Shown here: positions 43,088 to 53,500 of the stretch, one piece after another | Numbering within the stretch: position 1 is the first letter of the stretch | Layout of the letters: every line of letters starts with the position of its first letter | Assembly (NCBI GenBank): GCA_025361565.1 | Contig: JANYKN010000196.1 | Location: 19,084-83,083, forward strand | DNA: 64,000 bases | DNA from: Bacteroidota bacterium | GTDB taxonomy: Bacteria; Bacteroidota; Bacteroidia; Bacteroidales; NBLH01 | Direction: 5' to 3' | The notes under the pieces: generated by a model | What the model was told of the DNA's origin: nothing | The model's database searches: none | What the model saw: the letters and a program-made list of their open reading frames with translations, nothing else | Program-made: the position numbers and the translations under genes

Positions 43088-46000
43088 TGATTTTTATTAT
43101 TGAAGTCTTTTAGCCAAATATAATGCATTCGAAGCCATAAAATTGATTCATAAGTTTCTTTTAAATCTGGCCTGTGTTGATATAATAGGTTTAAATAAGA
43201 TTGTATATTGCTTTGATATATATCCGGATTGTAATTGTCAAGTTTTCGTATTTTGATAAAACCTCTGGCAATTTGATCAAAGGCAGTATCTATGGCCTCT
43301 TCATTTTGTTCGCCCGAAACCAGATTGGTATAGGCATCCAAAAGAAAAGGTATAGGATTATCATGCATTATTCTGGAAATCAGTTCTGTAGATTTTTTAA
43401 GATGAATCCAATTTTCTTTAAGTGGTCCCAAATTGTTTAAATAGCTGTCAACAATGCTAAAATCTTGAATTCCTTCTTTTTGTGCACTTTGGCCTGGGAT
43501 CAATCCAAAAAAGCTGCTTGTAAATTTGGCTCTGAAATAATTGCTGAATAATTCTTGCAACCCTATGTTGTAATCATTTGTGTTGTCTTTATCTTTGGCT
43601 ATTTGCAAAAATATATCATTAAGGCTTTCAATGGAGTTGAGCCTTTCTTTTACAATATAATTATAGCAAAATTCAATGTATCCTTCAACTGCTTTATTAA
43701 TGTAATTTCCGGCTATTTTATCGGTTTCTATTTTCTTTTCCAACGTTTTTTCGGGTAACATAAAACTTTCAAAGATTCCATGAAGTTTTAATGTATGCGC
43801 CTCGTTTGCTTTTTTTCTTATTTTAATGATAAATTGCTGGTTAATTTCATCAACAATATAATCATCTATAAAACCAAGTTTGCTAAGTTTATAAATGGCT
43901 GCATGGCTTTCAGTTTTCAATCTTGCCTGATTATAAAGTAGTATTATTGTTTCAAATAAATTACTTTTATTGTCAATGGATTTAATCTCATTTATTTTTT
44001 CAATAAAATCGTACTTTGATAAACTGGATTGATAAAACTCCTTAATCTTAGGCGTTGTAAATGAGTTACTTAATTCTTTTTGTAAGATTTCTGCAATCTT
44101 TGACAAGTTGTTATTGGAAAAAGGAATTGTCAGTTCTTGAATTGCTCCGGTTTTTAATCTATTAAGAATATTTTCAATTCCTTCTGTTTCGATTTGATAA
44201 ATATCACTACTTAAAATTTGAAAACAATTTTCAGGTTTATTGCACCTTTTACGAATCTCCTCGGCGGTATAATTTACTAAGTTTAAGCTTATTTCCCGTT
44301 CAAAATTGCTTTCTTCAACATTGGTGCTAAAGTTTGACAAATCAATATAACCATAGGTCTTCTTCTGGAATTTAATATACAATCTCACCGGTTTATTGGC
44401 AGGCTGGAATATCAGATCAGTATCTATTTGAAAATCATTTTCAATAATATCGTGGATAATATCAATATAAGTAGTTTTATCCGCCTTGGTTCCGCTTAAC
44501 AAATCTTGAATTACTGACAGTTCTTTCTCTTTTCCTTTATATTTTTTGATAATTTTCTCGTAAGCAAGATATTTGTCAAAAGTTGTTTTGGAATTATCTG
44601 ATAAGCTTGACAAGCTGCTATTTCCAGGAATTTCAAACTCTTGATTATCTGTTATTACCAAACACAGAGCTTCATTTCCATCACGTCCGGCACGTTGTGT
44701 ATGCTGTATAAAACTCTCGATTGAATCAGGCGGACTGTAATAAATAATGTTTCTAATGTCTGGTTTATTTATCCCAATTCCGAAAGATGGAGTAGCAATC
44801 AGAATATCCAATTCATTGTTCATAAATTTGATTTGATTTTTTTCTGATTGAAATGAATCTTTCAATAGCACAGTGTCAATTATTTCATCTGTTGTTCCCC
44901 AAAATGTTCCTATTCTAAGTTTTTCAAAGATAGTCGACAATTTATCCGACAATCCATCACCATGATTATCAGATACTCCTGTATTTCCATAAACTGTTGG
45001 GCAGTATATTAAAGTATTGTTTTTTTTATTTTTTTCCTTTTGTTCAGCAAACATCTCTTTGATTAGAAAAGAAAAATTAACTTGCTTTCTGGCCCCAATT
45101 AATTGCTTGATTTGCCCGATTGACATATCTGGCTTGATTTGATTTGTTGTGGCATCTATTATCCTGAATTTCAGATTTGAATATTGTCCACTTATTTCAA
45201 CAATATTTTGGGGTTCTATTTGTAATTCTTCTAAAATGTCTATTTGACAAGCATTTGAAACATAGCCACTTAGTGCAATGATTGGTATATTTTGCTTATC
45301 ATTATTTTTTATCAATTGTTCTTTTAATTCACCCAATTTATGGTAGGAAAGCCTAAAATCATGTCCCCATTCTGACAAACAATGCGCTTCGTCAACAATG
45401 AAGTTACTAAAAACAAGAGTGTCATTCACCATTGCATGAAGTGTGTCCCTCAATACTTTCTGACGGAAATATTCTGGTGAAATGAAAGCAAATAAATATT
45501 CTGAATTTTTAAGTTTTTGTAATTCATTGTTTAATGCTTCTGCATTTTTAATTCCAGAATTGATATTTGTCATGCAGTCAATGCCCATCTTTTGCAAACT
45601 GAACAATTGATCGGTTGTAGCCGACATAATGGGATTAATTACAATGGATACACCCGGTTGCAAAAGAGAAGCAAGTTGGTAGGCAACGCTTTTTCCTCCT
45701 CCTGAAGGCAATAAACCAAGGCTATTCTTTCGCTGAAAACTTTTATTTATTACTTCAAGCTGACCTGGTAAAAAATCATCTTTGCGGAAAATATTGCGTA
45801 AAAAATATTTGAAAGAGTTGATAGCTTTACTTTTTATTCTTTCATCCACAGTTGAAGAATAAATATCCAAATATGGAATGGACTTTTCGGTAAGAAATAT
45901 CCTATCCGCTATGATACTTTTTACCGATTTTATGGTTGCTTGATTTTTAGCTTTGGTTTGATATACAGGGTTAAGCGCGCCAGTTCTCTGTAGTATCGAA

Positions 46001-47205
46001 ATGTCTAACAACAAATCAAAATCTTCAGATTCATCAAAGTTATTGATTGAATTAATTGTTCCAGCATAGATTACATTTAATTTTGCATTTCTAAACTCAT
46101 CTGTACGATAAATACTTAAATTAAGTTCAGGCATTTTTTTATTTACTCCTTCAAGAGCAAATAGATTCTCAAAATGAAGTCTTAAATCCTGAAAAGCCAG
46201 ATAGGCACATGGAACATCACGTTCGATAACACCAATTTTCCATGAATCTGCATTTAGATTTAATTTTCCTGATAATAAATATTCGATTATTGTTTTTTGA
46301 ATCCTCGCCACAGCAATTGGAGAAAGTGCGTATTGCAGCGCATTAAGGCCTTCATTTGTATTATATACCGGATTCCTGTAATTCTTTCCAATTGTGTCGA
46401 AATATTCATTGTAGGTGAAATTCATTAACGGACGCAGAACCGTATTGCTTTCTGCAAGTTTATGAGTATCCACAACCAATGGTTCCGACCATGAAATTTG
46501 TTTAAATAAAGTCTTTTTAAGCTGATCTATTTCAAACTTATATTTTGTCTCTGAAGGATTATCATCAAGCTCAATAGTAATGCCGCGCATTTGGTTAAAT
46601 ACATATGGCATTTCTAAAACAAAATCATTTTTTTGTTTTAGGATGGTTTCAAAATCCTGAAATGTTTCGCTGTCAGCTTCAAATCCAGAAGATTTAATTA
46701 TAGAACTATAATCCCTGTTTTCCTCGATTAGTTGAATATAAGCTTGTCCTAAATATTCAGGCACCATAGAGTACAGAAAATCTATTTTGAAGCCCGCACC
46801 TTTCTGTTTCCATTTATCCTCAATATCAACAAATTGGTTGGCTTTGTTAATTCTCGGATCAATAATATGGATTGCCCTTAAAAGATTTTCAGTTAAACTA
46901 TCGTCAGAAAATGGATGATTAATCTGATTTTGACTAGTAACTTCTCTTTTGGTATTTCCAAATGTAGTAGCTAGTAAATCTTCAATGAAAGTCGATGGCC
47001 TTGTGGGAATTCCTCTGCTTAGTAGATTATTAACAAGCTTTATTTCAGAAATATAATCAACTTGTAGGTGATTGATATCATCTTTTGTATCCAAATCAAA
47101 ATGACATAGTTGCAACACAATTTTTTCAACTTTTTCCTTAACACTTTGGTTTAAGAATAGGTCAAAAATACTGTTTAAAAAGTATCCCGCCTTATATTGC
47201 ATCAC
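43084..47205 (-). CDS. Large RecQ-like superfamily 2 helicase with novel flanking domains
   Basis: 1373 residues. A middle helicase core (about 490-860) has RecQ wording: motif I LLPSGGGKS (501-506 SGGGKS), motif Ia SIVINPIMSATTDQL, motif II DEAHCLSEWGHDF (605-608 DEAH), motif V TPSFGIGINKPDIRNIIY and motif VI QRAGRDG (837-843). Motif III is changed to LSGYVSN. The N-terminal ~480 residues are not a RecQ part. They hold FKIDFLY (Asp142), QLIEENRDY, RGITIELDD (207-215) and IERDVPCAYLAFQDL (Glu328), a pattern that recalls PD-(D/E)XK-like cores fused to large helicases, though I cannot prove a nuclease. The last ~500 residues show neither RQC nor HRDC. It is followed, with a 4-base overlap, by a membrane-anchored coiled-coil gene. 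A defence or DNA-repair role is possible. Confidence 0.85.
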   Translation of the reverse strand: MMQYKAGYFLNSIFDLFLNQSVKEKVEKIVLQLCHFDLDTKDDINHLQVDYISEIKLVNNLLSRGIPTRPSTFIEDLLATTFGNTKREVTSQNQINHPFSDDSLTENLLRAIHIIDPRINKANQFVDIEDKWKQKGAGFKIDFLYSMVPEYLGQAYIQLIEENRDYSSIIKSSGFEADSETFQDFETILKQKNDFVLEMPYVFNQMRGITIELDDNPSETKYKFEIDQLKKTLFKQISWSEPLVVDTHKLAESNTVLRPLMNFTYNEYFDTIGKNYRNPVYNTNEGLNALQYALSPIAVARIQKTIIEYLLSGKLNLNADSWKIGVIERDVPCAYLAFQDLRLHFENLFALEGVNKKMPELNLSIYRTDEFRNAKLNVIYAGTINSINNFDESEDFDLLLDISILQRTGALNPVYQTKAKNQATIKSVKSIIADRIFLTEKSIPYLDIYSSTVDERIKSKAINSFKYFLRNIFRKDDFLPGQLEVINKSFQRKNSLGLLPSGGGKSVAYQLASLLQPGVSIVINPIMSATTDQLFSLQKMGIDCMTNINSGIKNAEALNNELQKLKNSEYLFAFISPEYFRQKVLRDTLHAMVNDTLVFSNFIVDEAHCLSEWGHDFRLSYHKLGELKEQLIKNNDKQNIPIIALSGYVSNACQIDILEELQIEPQNIVEISGQYSNLKFRIIDATTNQIKPDMSIGQIKQLIGARKQVNFSFLIKEMFAEQKEKNKKNNTLIYCPTVYGNTGVSDNHGDGLSDKLSTIFEKLRIGTFWGTTDEIIDTVLLKDSFQSEKNQIKFMNNELDILIATPSFGIGINKPDIRNIIYYSPPDSIESFIQHTQRAGRDGNEALCLVITDNQEFEIPGNSSLSSLSDNSKTTFDKYLAYEKIIKKYKGKEKELSVIQDLLSGTKADKTTYIDIIHDIIENDFQIDTDLIFQPANKPVRLYIKFQKKTYGYIDLSNFSTNVEESNFEREISLNLVNYTAEEIRKRCNKPENCFQILSSDIYQIETEGIENILNRLKTGAIQELTIPFSNNNLSKIAEILQKELSNSFTTPKIKEFYQSSLSKYDFIEKINEIKSIDNKSNLFETIILLYNQARLKTESHAAIYKLSKLGFIDDYIVDEINQQFIIKIRKKANEAHTLKLHGIFESFMLPEKTLEKKIETDKIAGNYINKAVEGYIEFCYNYIVKERLNSIESLNDIFLQIAKDKDNTNDYNIGLQELFSNYFRAKFTSSFFGLIPGQSAQKEGIQDFSIVDSYLNNLGPLKENWIHLKKSTELISRIMHDNPIPFLLDAYTNLVSGEQNEEAIDTAFDQIARGFIKIRKLDNYNPDIYQSNIQSYLNLLYQHRPDLKETYESILWLRMHYIWLKDFNNKNH

Positions 47206-47233
47206 CTATTGGTTTTTTGATTAATACAATCAT

Positions 47234-47264
47234 CAAAAGTAAATAATAATTTACAAATTATCAA
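47234..47264 (-). promoter_or_regulatory. Promoter of the helicase/coiled-coil operon
   Basis: Minus strand TTG (47264-47262), 20 bases, TACTTTTG (47241-47234): a full consensus match, with the -7 box 28 bases before the start codon. The -7 box is identical to that of the SRP RNA gene, which suggests steady housekeeping-sigma expression. Confidence 0.6.
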
Positions 47265-47682
47265 ATATAATTTATTTTCTTCATGCTTTTGATCTACTAA
47301 CTCTCTTAATGCCTGCTAAATGTATAGTGTATTTAATAATTCGTACATCAAAATGTAAAAATAGACAAATAAATTTAATTTATGCTTTATCGTTAAATTT
47401 ATTTGCCACTGTACTTTATCTGTCTTTTTGCATAAATCTATGTAAATAACTGAATAGTTATCCATTAAAGTATTTTCTGGCTAAAAATGACATGGATTAA
47501 CCTTAAGGCATTGGTTAATCATTTGATAAATTTATTATGGTTTGTTTGATTCATGACTAAAAATCAAAAAAAATCCATAATTTTATACATTAAGCCTGGA
47601 TATATCAATCCATTTTTAATTTGACTGATAATCTCTACTTTGAATCAAGTTCTGATGAAATAAACGCTATATTATTTTGCAT
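47265..47682. other. Intergenic region between divergent helicase and OmpA genes
   Basis: No gene is seen. An inverted repeat CAAATAAATTTAA / TTAAATTTATTTG with a 14-base loop lies at 47366-47405. A less strict AGACA / TGTCT pair surrounds its right part. TTATTTTG at 47672-47679 resembles a -7 box but sits too close to the ATG at 47683 to be used for a normal leader. Confidence 0.5.
47366..47405. repeat. 13-bp perfect inverted repeat in a divergent promoter region
   Basis: CAAATAAATTTAA (47366-47378) and TTAAATTTATTTG (47393-47405). Without a T-tract it is not an obvious terminator; an operator for a dimeric regulator or a structured leader are alternatives. Confidence 0.5.
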
Positions 47683-50100
47683 ATGTTAAATTTCAGAAAA
47701 ATAGGTTTTGCTTGCCTGTTCATTTATATCTCAGTGCACACTTTGGCACAATCGGCAGAAAAGGGGTTTGAACTTATGCGACAGGAAAAGTTTGCCACTG
47801 CGATTGAATTATTCAACAAAGTAATTGAAAAAAACAAAGACATTTTGCCGTGTAAATTTGGCCTTGCCGAAATTTATTCAAATACCGCTTATCCCAAATA
47901 CAAGTATGATAGGGCTTACAGAAACCTTGTTTTTGTGCAAAAAAAATTCGAAAAAATAACTGGAAGTGAAAAATCTATTCTTAAAAAGGATTATAATATT
48001 GATGATATAAGCATTGGAGCGCTCAGAACTAAAATATTGAATGCTGCTTTAGAGGAAGCTAAAAATATTGGAACCATTGAAGTGCTAAATATTTTTTGCG
48101 AGGATTTTCCATTTACTGAACAAAGCAAACAAGCTAAATTGTTAAGTATTAAGCTTGCATTGGTCGAGGTAGCAAAACAAAATGATCCATCAGCATTGGC
48201 CGAATTTATTAGAAAAAACCCTGGAACGCCTGAGGCTGATAGCGCAAGACTTCTAATGGATGAACTAGAAGCGGATGCCTATAAATATTATTCTCATGAA
48301 GGTGAGTTAGAATCTTTACTCGAATTTCAAAAATTATACCCTAATTTTAAAGACAAAGCCAAGCTCCAACAGGATATTGAACTTGCTAATTATGCGTTTA
48401 AACTCGATATGGACGAAACTTACAATCGCAATATGGAAAGCGTTTACATCGATTATATGAAAAAAGCTGCACCCATAGAACTTGCATACATAGCTTTAAT
48501 TCGCACAATAGCTCCTTTCCTTGCTGATAAACAATGGAAGGAAGCGATTGACAGAATAGAGATGTACAAATCTTATTTTCCTAATGATAAAAGGATTGAT
48601 AAAATAATAACAATACTTAGTGCTCCAGATAAAACTTTAAAAGTAGAGGGACTAAGTCCAATAGTAAATACCGAAGGACATGAATATGCACCTGTTGTTA
48701 CAGCAGATGGCAAAACTCTTTATTTTTGTGGTCGTGGACGTGAAGGCAATATTGGAGGCGAGGATATTTTTGTCACTAAATTTAAAGATGGAAATTGGAC
48801 AAAGCCTGAATTACTCAATTCGATTAACACTCCTTATGCGCATGAAGCACCACTTGCCATTTCTGCTGATGGTGAAAGACTTCTGATTTATGCTAATACC
48901 GATATTTATTACAGTGATAAAATTGCTACAGGCTGGTCAATTCCTGTACCTTTTCCATCCGTAAACAAAACTAATTCATGGGAAGCCGATGCCTATATGA
49001 CTTCAGATGGAAATGCTATCCTATTTATTTCAGACAGGAATGGAAATATTGGAAGCCTTCATAAATTTGGTGAGCTTTTTCATGGAAGCCACTCAGGAAA
49101 TTCGGATATATATGTTTCGGTATTATCTGAGGGTAGCTGGTCTGTGCCCATAAATCTTGGTAAAACTATTAATACCCCTTATAGCGAGCGCAGCCCTTTT
49201 CTTCATCCTGATATGAAAACGCTGTATTTTAGCTCCGAAGGTCATGCAGGGCTCGGCAGACTTGATGTTTTCAAGTCTGTTAGGCTCAGCGATACTTCAT
49301 GGACTGAGTGGTCAGAACCTGTTAATTTAGGTAAAGAAATCAATTCCTTTGGGGATGAATATGATTATAAAATTTCTACCGATGGAAAATTAGCCTACTT
49401 ATCGTCGCTCAAAGGTGGGAATTATGATATTCAGAAATTAGAGATTCCGTTATCAGTTCGCCCTGAATATGTAGCAACAGTTTGGGGATTTATCAACGAT
49501 AGAAAAGGAAAACCCTTGCAAACTAAAATAAAGTGGGAAGATTTAAAAGAAGGAAAAACCATTGGCCTGTTACAGAGTGATTTAAATGAGGGTAGCTATT
49601 CAATTATATTGCCTTTAGGAAAAAATTATGGCTATTATATTGATGATCCAAATTATTATCCCCTTTCGGGGAATATTGATTTGACAGATAAAAATGAAGA
49701 ATTGAATATCCGAAAAGACTTTGTGCTTTACTCCAATTCTGAAATTATTAATGAAGGTATTGCAGTTCCGCTTGAAAATGTATTTTTTGAGAATAACCAA
49801 TATAAATTAAAAGCGGAGTCATTTTCTGAACTTAACAGACTAATTGCATTTTTAAAGAAAAGTCCAGCCTTGAAAATCGAAATAGCTGGTCATACAGACA
49901 ACACAGGGACACCAGATTATAATAACAAACTTTCTCAGCAACGTGCCAATTCGGTTAAAGACTATCTGTTAAAAAAAGGGATTGATGCCCAAAGACTCTT
50001 AGCAATGGGATATGGCCAGACAAAACCAATCCAAACCAATGAAACGGAAATTGGGCGTGCAAAAAATAGGAGAGTTGAATTTAAGGTTGTTTCAAAATAA
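47683..50100 (+). CDS. OmpA-family protein with TPR, PD40 propeller and Ig-like regions
   Basis: 805 residues from the ATG at 47683 (a TTG two codons upstream is also open). A signal peptide (to about residue 22, TLAQ) is followed by a TPR part (about 25-330: KGFELMRQEKFATAIELFNKVIEK). PD40/WD40-like propeller blades follow (about 340-590: EYAPVVTADGKTLYFCG, EAPLAISADGERLL, ERSPFLHPDMKTLYFSS), then a carboxypeptidase-regulatory-like domain (about 600-690). The C-terminal OmpA domain has IEIAGHTDNTGTPDYNNKLS and QQRANSVKDYLLKKG. This build is common in Bacteroidota, where relatives (PorE type) take part in type IX secretion or anchor surface structures; which applies here cannot be told. Ends at a terminator shared with the rpo side. 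Confidence 0.9.
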   Translation: MLNFRKIGFACLFIYISVHTLAQSAEKGFELMRQEKFATAIELFNKVIEKNKDILPCKFGLAEIYSNTAYPKYKYDRAYRNLVFVQKKFEKITGSEKSILKKDYNIDDISIGALRTKILNAALEEAKNIGTIEVLNIFCEDFPFTEQSKQAKLLSIKLALVEVAKQNDPSALAEFIRKNPGTPEADSARLLMDELEADAYKYYSHEGELESLLEFQKLYPNFKDKAKLQQDIELANYAFKLDMDETYNRNMESVYIDYMKKAAPIELAYIALIRTIAPFLADKQWKEAIDRIEMYKSYFPNDKRIDKIITILSAPDKTLKVEGLSPIVNTEGHEYAPVVTADGKTLYFCGRGREGNIGGEDIFVTKFKDGNWTKPELLNSINTPYAHEAPLAISADGERLLIYANTDIYYSDKIATGWSIPVPFPSVNKTNSWEADAYMTSDGNAILFISDRNGNIGSLHKFGELFHGSHSGNSDIYVSVLSEGSWSVPINLGKTINTPYSERSPFLHPDMKTLYFSSEGHAGLGRLDVFKSVRLSDTSWTEWSEPVNLGKEINSFGDEYDYKISTDGKLAYLSSLKGGNYDIQKLEIPLSVRPEYVATVWGFINDRKGKPLQTKIKWEDLKEGKTIGLLQSDLNEGSYSIILPLGKNYGYYIDDPNYYPLSGNIDLTDKNEELNIRKDFVLYSNSEIINEGIAVPLENVFFENNQYKLKAESFSELNRLIAFLKKSPALKIEIAGHTDNTGTPDYNNKLSQQRANSVKDYLLKKGIDAQRLLAMGYGQTKPIQTNETEIGRAKNRRVEFKVVSK

Positions 50101-50130
50101 AAAAGGCCATCTTTTCAGACAGCCTTTTAA
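50099..50130. terminator. Bidirectional terminator between OmpA gene and the rpoBC-DUF3467 unit
   Basis: On the minus strand AAAAGGCTGTCT pairs with AGATGGCCTTTT over 12 bases (two G-U) around a GAAA tetraloop, followed by a T-tract. On the plus strand the stem is weaker, with two C-A mismatches, but is also flanked by T's. Confidence 0.8.
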
Positions 50131-50134
50131 TAAA

Positions 50135-50455
50135 TTAAGCTTCAGCGGTTGGTCCACCAAAATTGAGTGGTAAAATTGGACCTCCCATCGATTCTATGTT
50201 CTTAATTGAGCCATGTAAAGACTCAAATTTTTTGATATTTTCACCTAAGGCCAACATTAATCGTTTGGCATGTTCAGGTGTCATAATTATCCTCGAAACT
50301 ACTTGAGCCTTAGGAACTCCGGGCATCACTCCAACAAAGTCGACTACAAATTCACTACTCGAATGTGTAATAACTGCCAGGTTTGCATATTTGCCCTGGG
50401 CCATGTCTTCTTTTAATTCGATATTTATCTGATTTTTATTCTTTTTATCGTCCAT
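50135..50455 (-). CDS. DUF3467 domain protein
   Basis: 106 residues. INIELKEDMAQGKYANLAVI, FVVDFVGVMPGVPKAQVVSRI and TPEHAKRLMLALGENIKKFE are the conserved blocks of DUF3467, a small cytosolic family of unknown function. The end is Gly/Pro-rich. It follows rpoC by 111 bases with no terminator in between and is likely the last gene of the rpo transcript, as is often seen in Bacteroidota. Confidence 0.88.
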   Translation of the reverse strand: MDDKKNKNQINIELKEDMAQGKYANLAVITHSSSEFVVDFVGVMPGVPKAQVVSRIIMTPEHAKRLMLALGENIKKFESLHGSIKNIESMGGPILPLNFGGPTAEA

Positions 50456-50566
50456 TTGGTTGATAATTATTTAATTAAAATCTATAAAGAAATAGTTTCG
50501 TTTAACGTATGTCTAATTTGATATTCGTCGCTAAAATTTAACAAATAACTAATTTCCAGTTTCTTC

Positions 50567-53500
50567 TTATTCCGTTTTTGATGCCATCAAAGTTTGATAT
50601 TCTTCCATCGACCCAACAATTATATCCCTGTATTCTCTTCTACCGGTTCCTGCGGGAATTAAATGGCCTACAATTACGTTTTCTTTCAAACCTTCTAGAT
50701 AATCTATTTTACCATTGATAGCTGCTTCATTAAGCACCTTGGTAGTTTCCTGGAAAGAAGCTGCTGACATAAAGCTCTTTGTTTGCAATGAAGCTTTGGT
50801 AATACCTTGTAAAACCTGGCTTGATGTTGCAGAAGTTGCGTCTCTCGATTCAACCAATTTCAAGTCTTTACGTTTCAGTAGAGAGTTTTCGTCCCTCAAT
50901 TTTCTTGCAGAAACCAATTGTCCGGGATGAAGATTAACCGAATCTCCAGCATCAAGAATTACCTTTTTACCATAAATTTCATCGTTTTCCTGCATAAATT
51001 CCCACTTATCAACAACTTGTTTCTCAAGGAAATTTGTATCACCAGGTTCGGCAATGATTACTTTTTTCATCATTTGCCTAACAATCACTTCAAAATGCTT
51101 GTCGTTGATTTTTACCCCTTGTAAGCGGTAAACTTCCTGCACCTCATTTACAATATATTCCTGAACTTTTGTTGGGCCTTTAATTGCAAGGATGTCAGCA
51201 GGAGTAATTGCACCGTCTGAAAGTGCTGTGCCTGCCCGAACATAATCGTTTGATTGGATTAATATTTGTTTTGATAATGGAACAAGATATTTTTTCTCGT
51301 TACCGGTTTTTGAAGTAATAACGATTTCTCTGTTTCCTCTTTTAATTTTTCCAAAAGATACAACACCATCGATTTCAGATACAACTGCAGGATTCGAAGG
51401 ATTTCTTGCTTCAAATAGTTCAGTTACCCTTGGCAAACCACCAGTGATATCTCCAGCTTTACCCATGCTTCTTGGAATCTTAACGAGCGCTTCACCTGAA
51501 CCAACCATGTCGCCTTCTTTTACAACAATATGGGCTCCTGTTGGCAAGTTATAGTTCTTTAATAATTCTCCGTTATCAGCTAAGATATTGATCTCTGGGT
51601 TTTTGGTTTTGTCTTTGGTTTCGATAACTACAATCTCCATTAAACCTGTTTGTTCATCAGATTCGCGCTTGAATGTAACGCCTTCAATTAAATGTTTGTA
51701 CTCAATTTTACCTTTCGATTCTGCAACAATTAAAGCATTGTATGGATCCCATTCACAAATTTTAGCTCCTTTTTCAACAACTTGTCCATTCTCAATATAT
51801 AGTTTTGAACCATAAGGAATTGAATGAGTTGATAAATTAATTTGTGTATTTGGATCCACAATCTTTAATTCAGCCATACGGCCAATTACAATCTGAATTG
51901 TTTTTCCATTTTCATTATAGTCAACCGTACGTAATTCTTCAAATTCAGCAATACCTTTGTATTTGGCTGTAACATTTGATTCTGAGGCAATATTTGAAGC
52001 AGTACCACCAACGTGGAAAGTACGCAAAGTAAGCTGTGTTCCTGGTTCACCAATTGACTGGGCGGCTATTACTCCAACAGATTCACCAATTTGAACCATT
52101 CTACCTGTAGCCAAATTCCTGCCATAACATTTTGCACAAACCCCTTGTTTCGATTCACATGTTAAAACTGAGCGAATTTCAACTCTTTCAATTGGAGAGT
52201 CATCTATAATTTGTGATTTCTCTTCAGTTAGTTCCTCCCCGTTTTCAATGATTAATTTTCCAGTTAGTGGATGGTAAATATCATGAACAGAAGTTCTACC
52301 TAATATTCTTTCATATAGGGTTTCAACTACTTCTTCATTTTTCTTTAAAGTAGTTGCAACAAGTCCTCTTAGTGTGCCACAGTCATCATGGGTAATTATC
52401 ACATCTTGTGCAACGTCAACCAAACGACGGGTTAAATAACCTGCATCTGCTGTTTTAAGAGCAGTATCAGCAAGACCTTTTCTTGCACCGTGTGTAGAAA
52501 TAAAATACTCAAGTACGGAAAGTCCTTCTTTGAAATTCGACAAGATTGGATTTTCAATAATTTCAGAACCTGCGGAACCTGATTTTTGAGGTTTGGCCAT
52601 CAAACCCCTCATACCAGATAACTGCCTGATTTGTTCTTTTGAACCCCTTGCACCAGAGTCAAGCATCATATAAACTGAATTAAAACCTTGGTTATCACTT
52701 GATAACTGGTTCATAACAGTTTGTGTCAGTCTTGAATTGGTGTGTGTCCAAACGTCGATTATCTGGTTGTAACGTTCATTGTTGGTAATAAATCCCATGT
52801 TATAGTTATTCATTACTTCGTCAACCTGATCGTATCCTTCTTTTACCATTTTTGCTTTGGCTTCAGGAATAATAACATCATTTAAATTGAATGATAATCC
52901 ACCTTTAAATGCCATTGTATAACCAAGATCTTTAATATCATCAAGGAATTGAGCTGTAGCAGCAGTTCCCTTTTCTTTTAAAATTGATCCGATAATATCT
53001 CTAAGTGCTTTTTTAGTAAGCAATTCATCAATATAGCCATATCCTTTTGGAACTGTTTGGTTAAAAAGAATCCTTCCCAAAGAGGTTTCAATCATTTTAT
53101 TGACAATTTTACCATCTTCTTTCACATCAACTTTCACCTTAACAAAAGCGTGTAATTCAACTGCTTTTTCGTTATAAGCTATAATTGCTTCTTCTGGCGA
53201 ATAAAATTTCAGTCCTTCACCTTTAACTGATCTTTCAGGAGTACTTCTTCTTGATTTTGTGATATAATATAATCCAAGAACCATATCCTGAGATGGAACT
53301 GTAATAGGAGCTCCATTTGCTGGATTTAATATATTATGAGAAGCCAGCATCAAAAGTTGAGCTTCAATAATTGCTGCATTACCTAGAGGTAAATGAACCG
53401 CCATTTGGTCACCATCAAAGTCAGCGTTAAATGCTGTACAAACCAAAGGGTGTAATTGAATTGCTTTTCCTTCAATCAATTTGGGCTGGAAAGCTTGAAT

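Noticed and set aside
43084..47205. Housekeeping RecQ
   Set aside because: It is more than twice the usual length, lacks RQC and HRDC and has a changed motif III.
42359..47205. Named defence systems such as Zorya, Druantia or Hachiman
   Set aside because: The helicase core is of RecQ type and the partner is a coiled-coil protein; none of the typical partner genes (MotA/B-like, DUF1998-bearing or DUF1837) is present.
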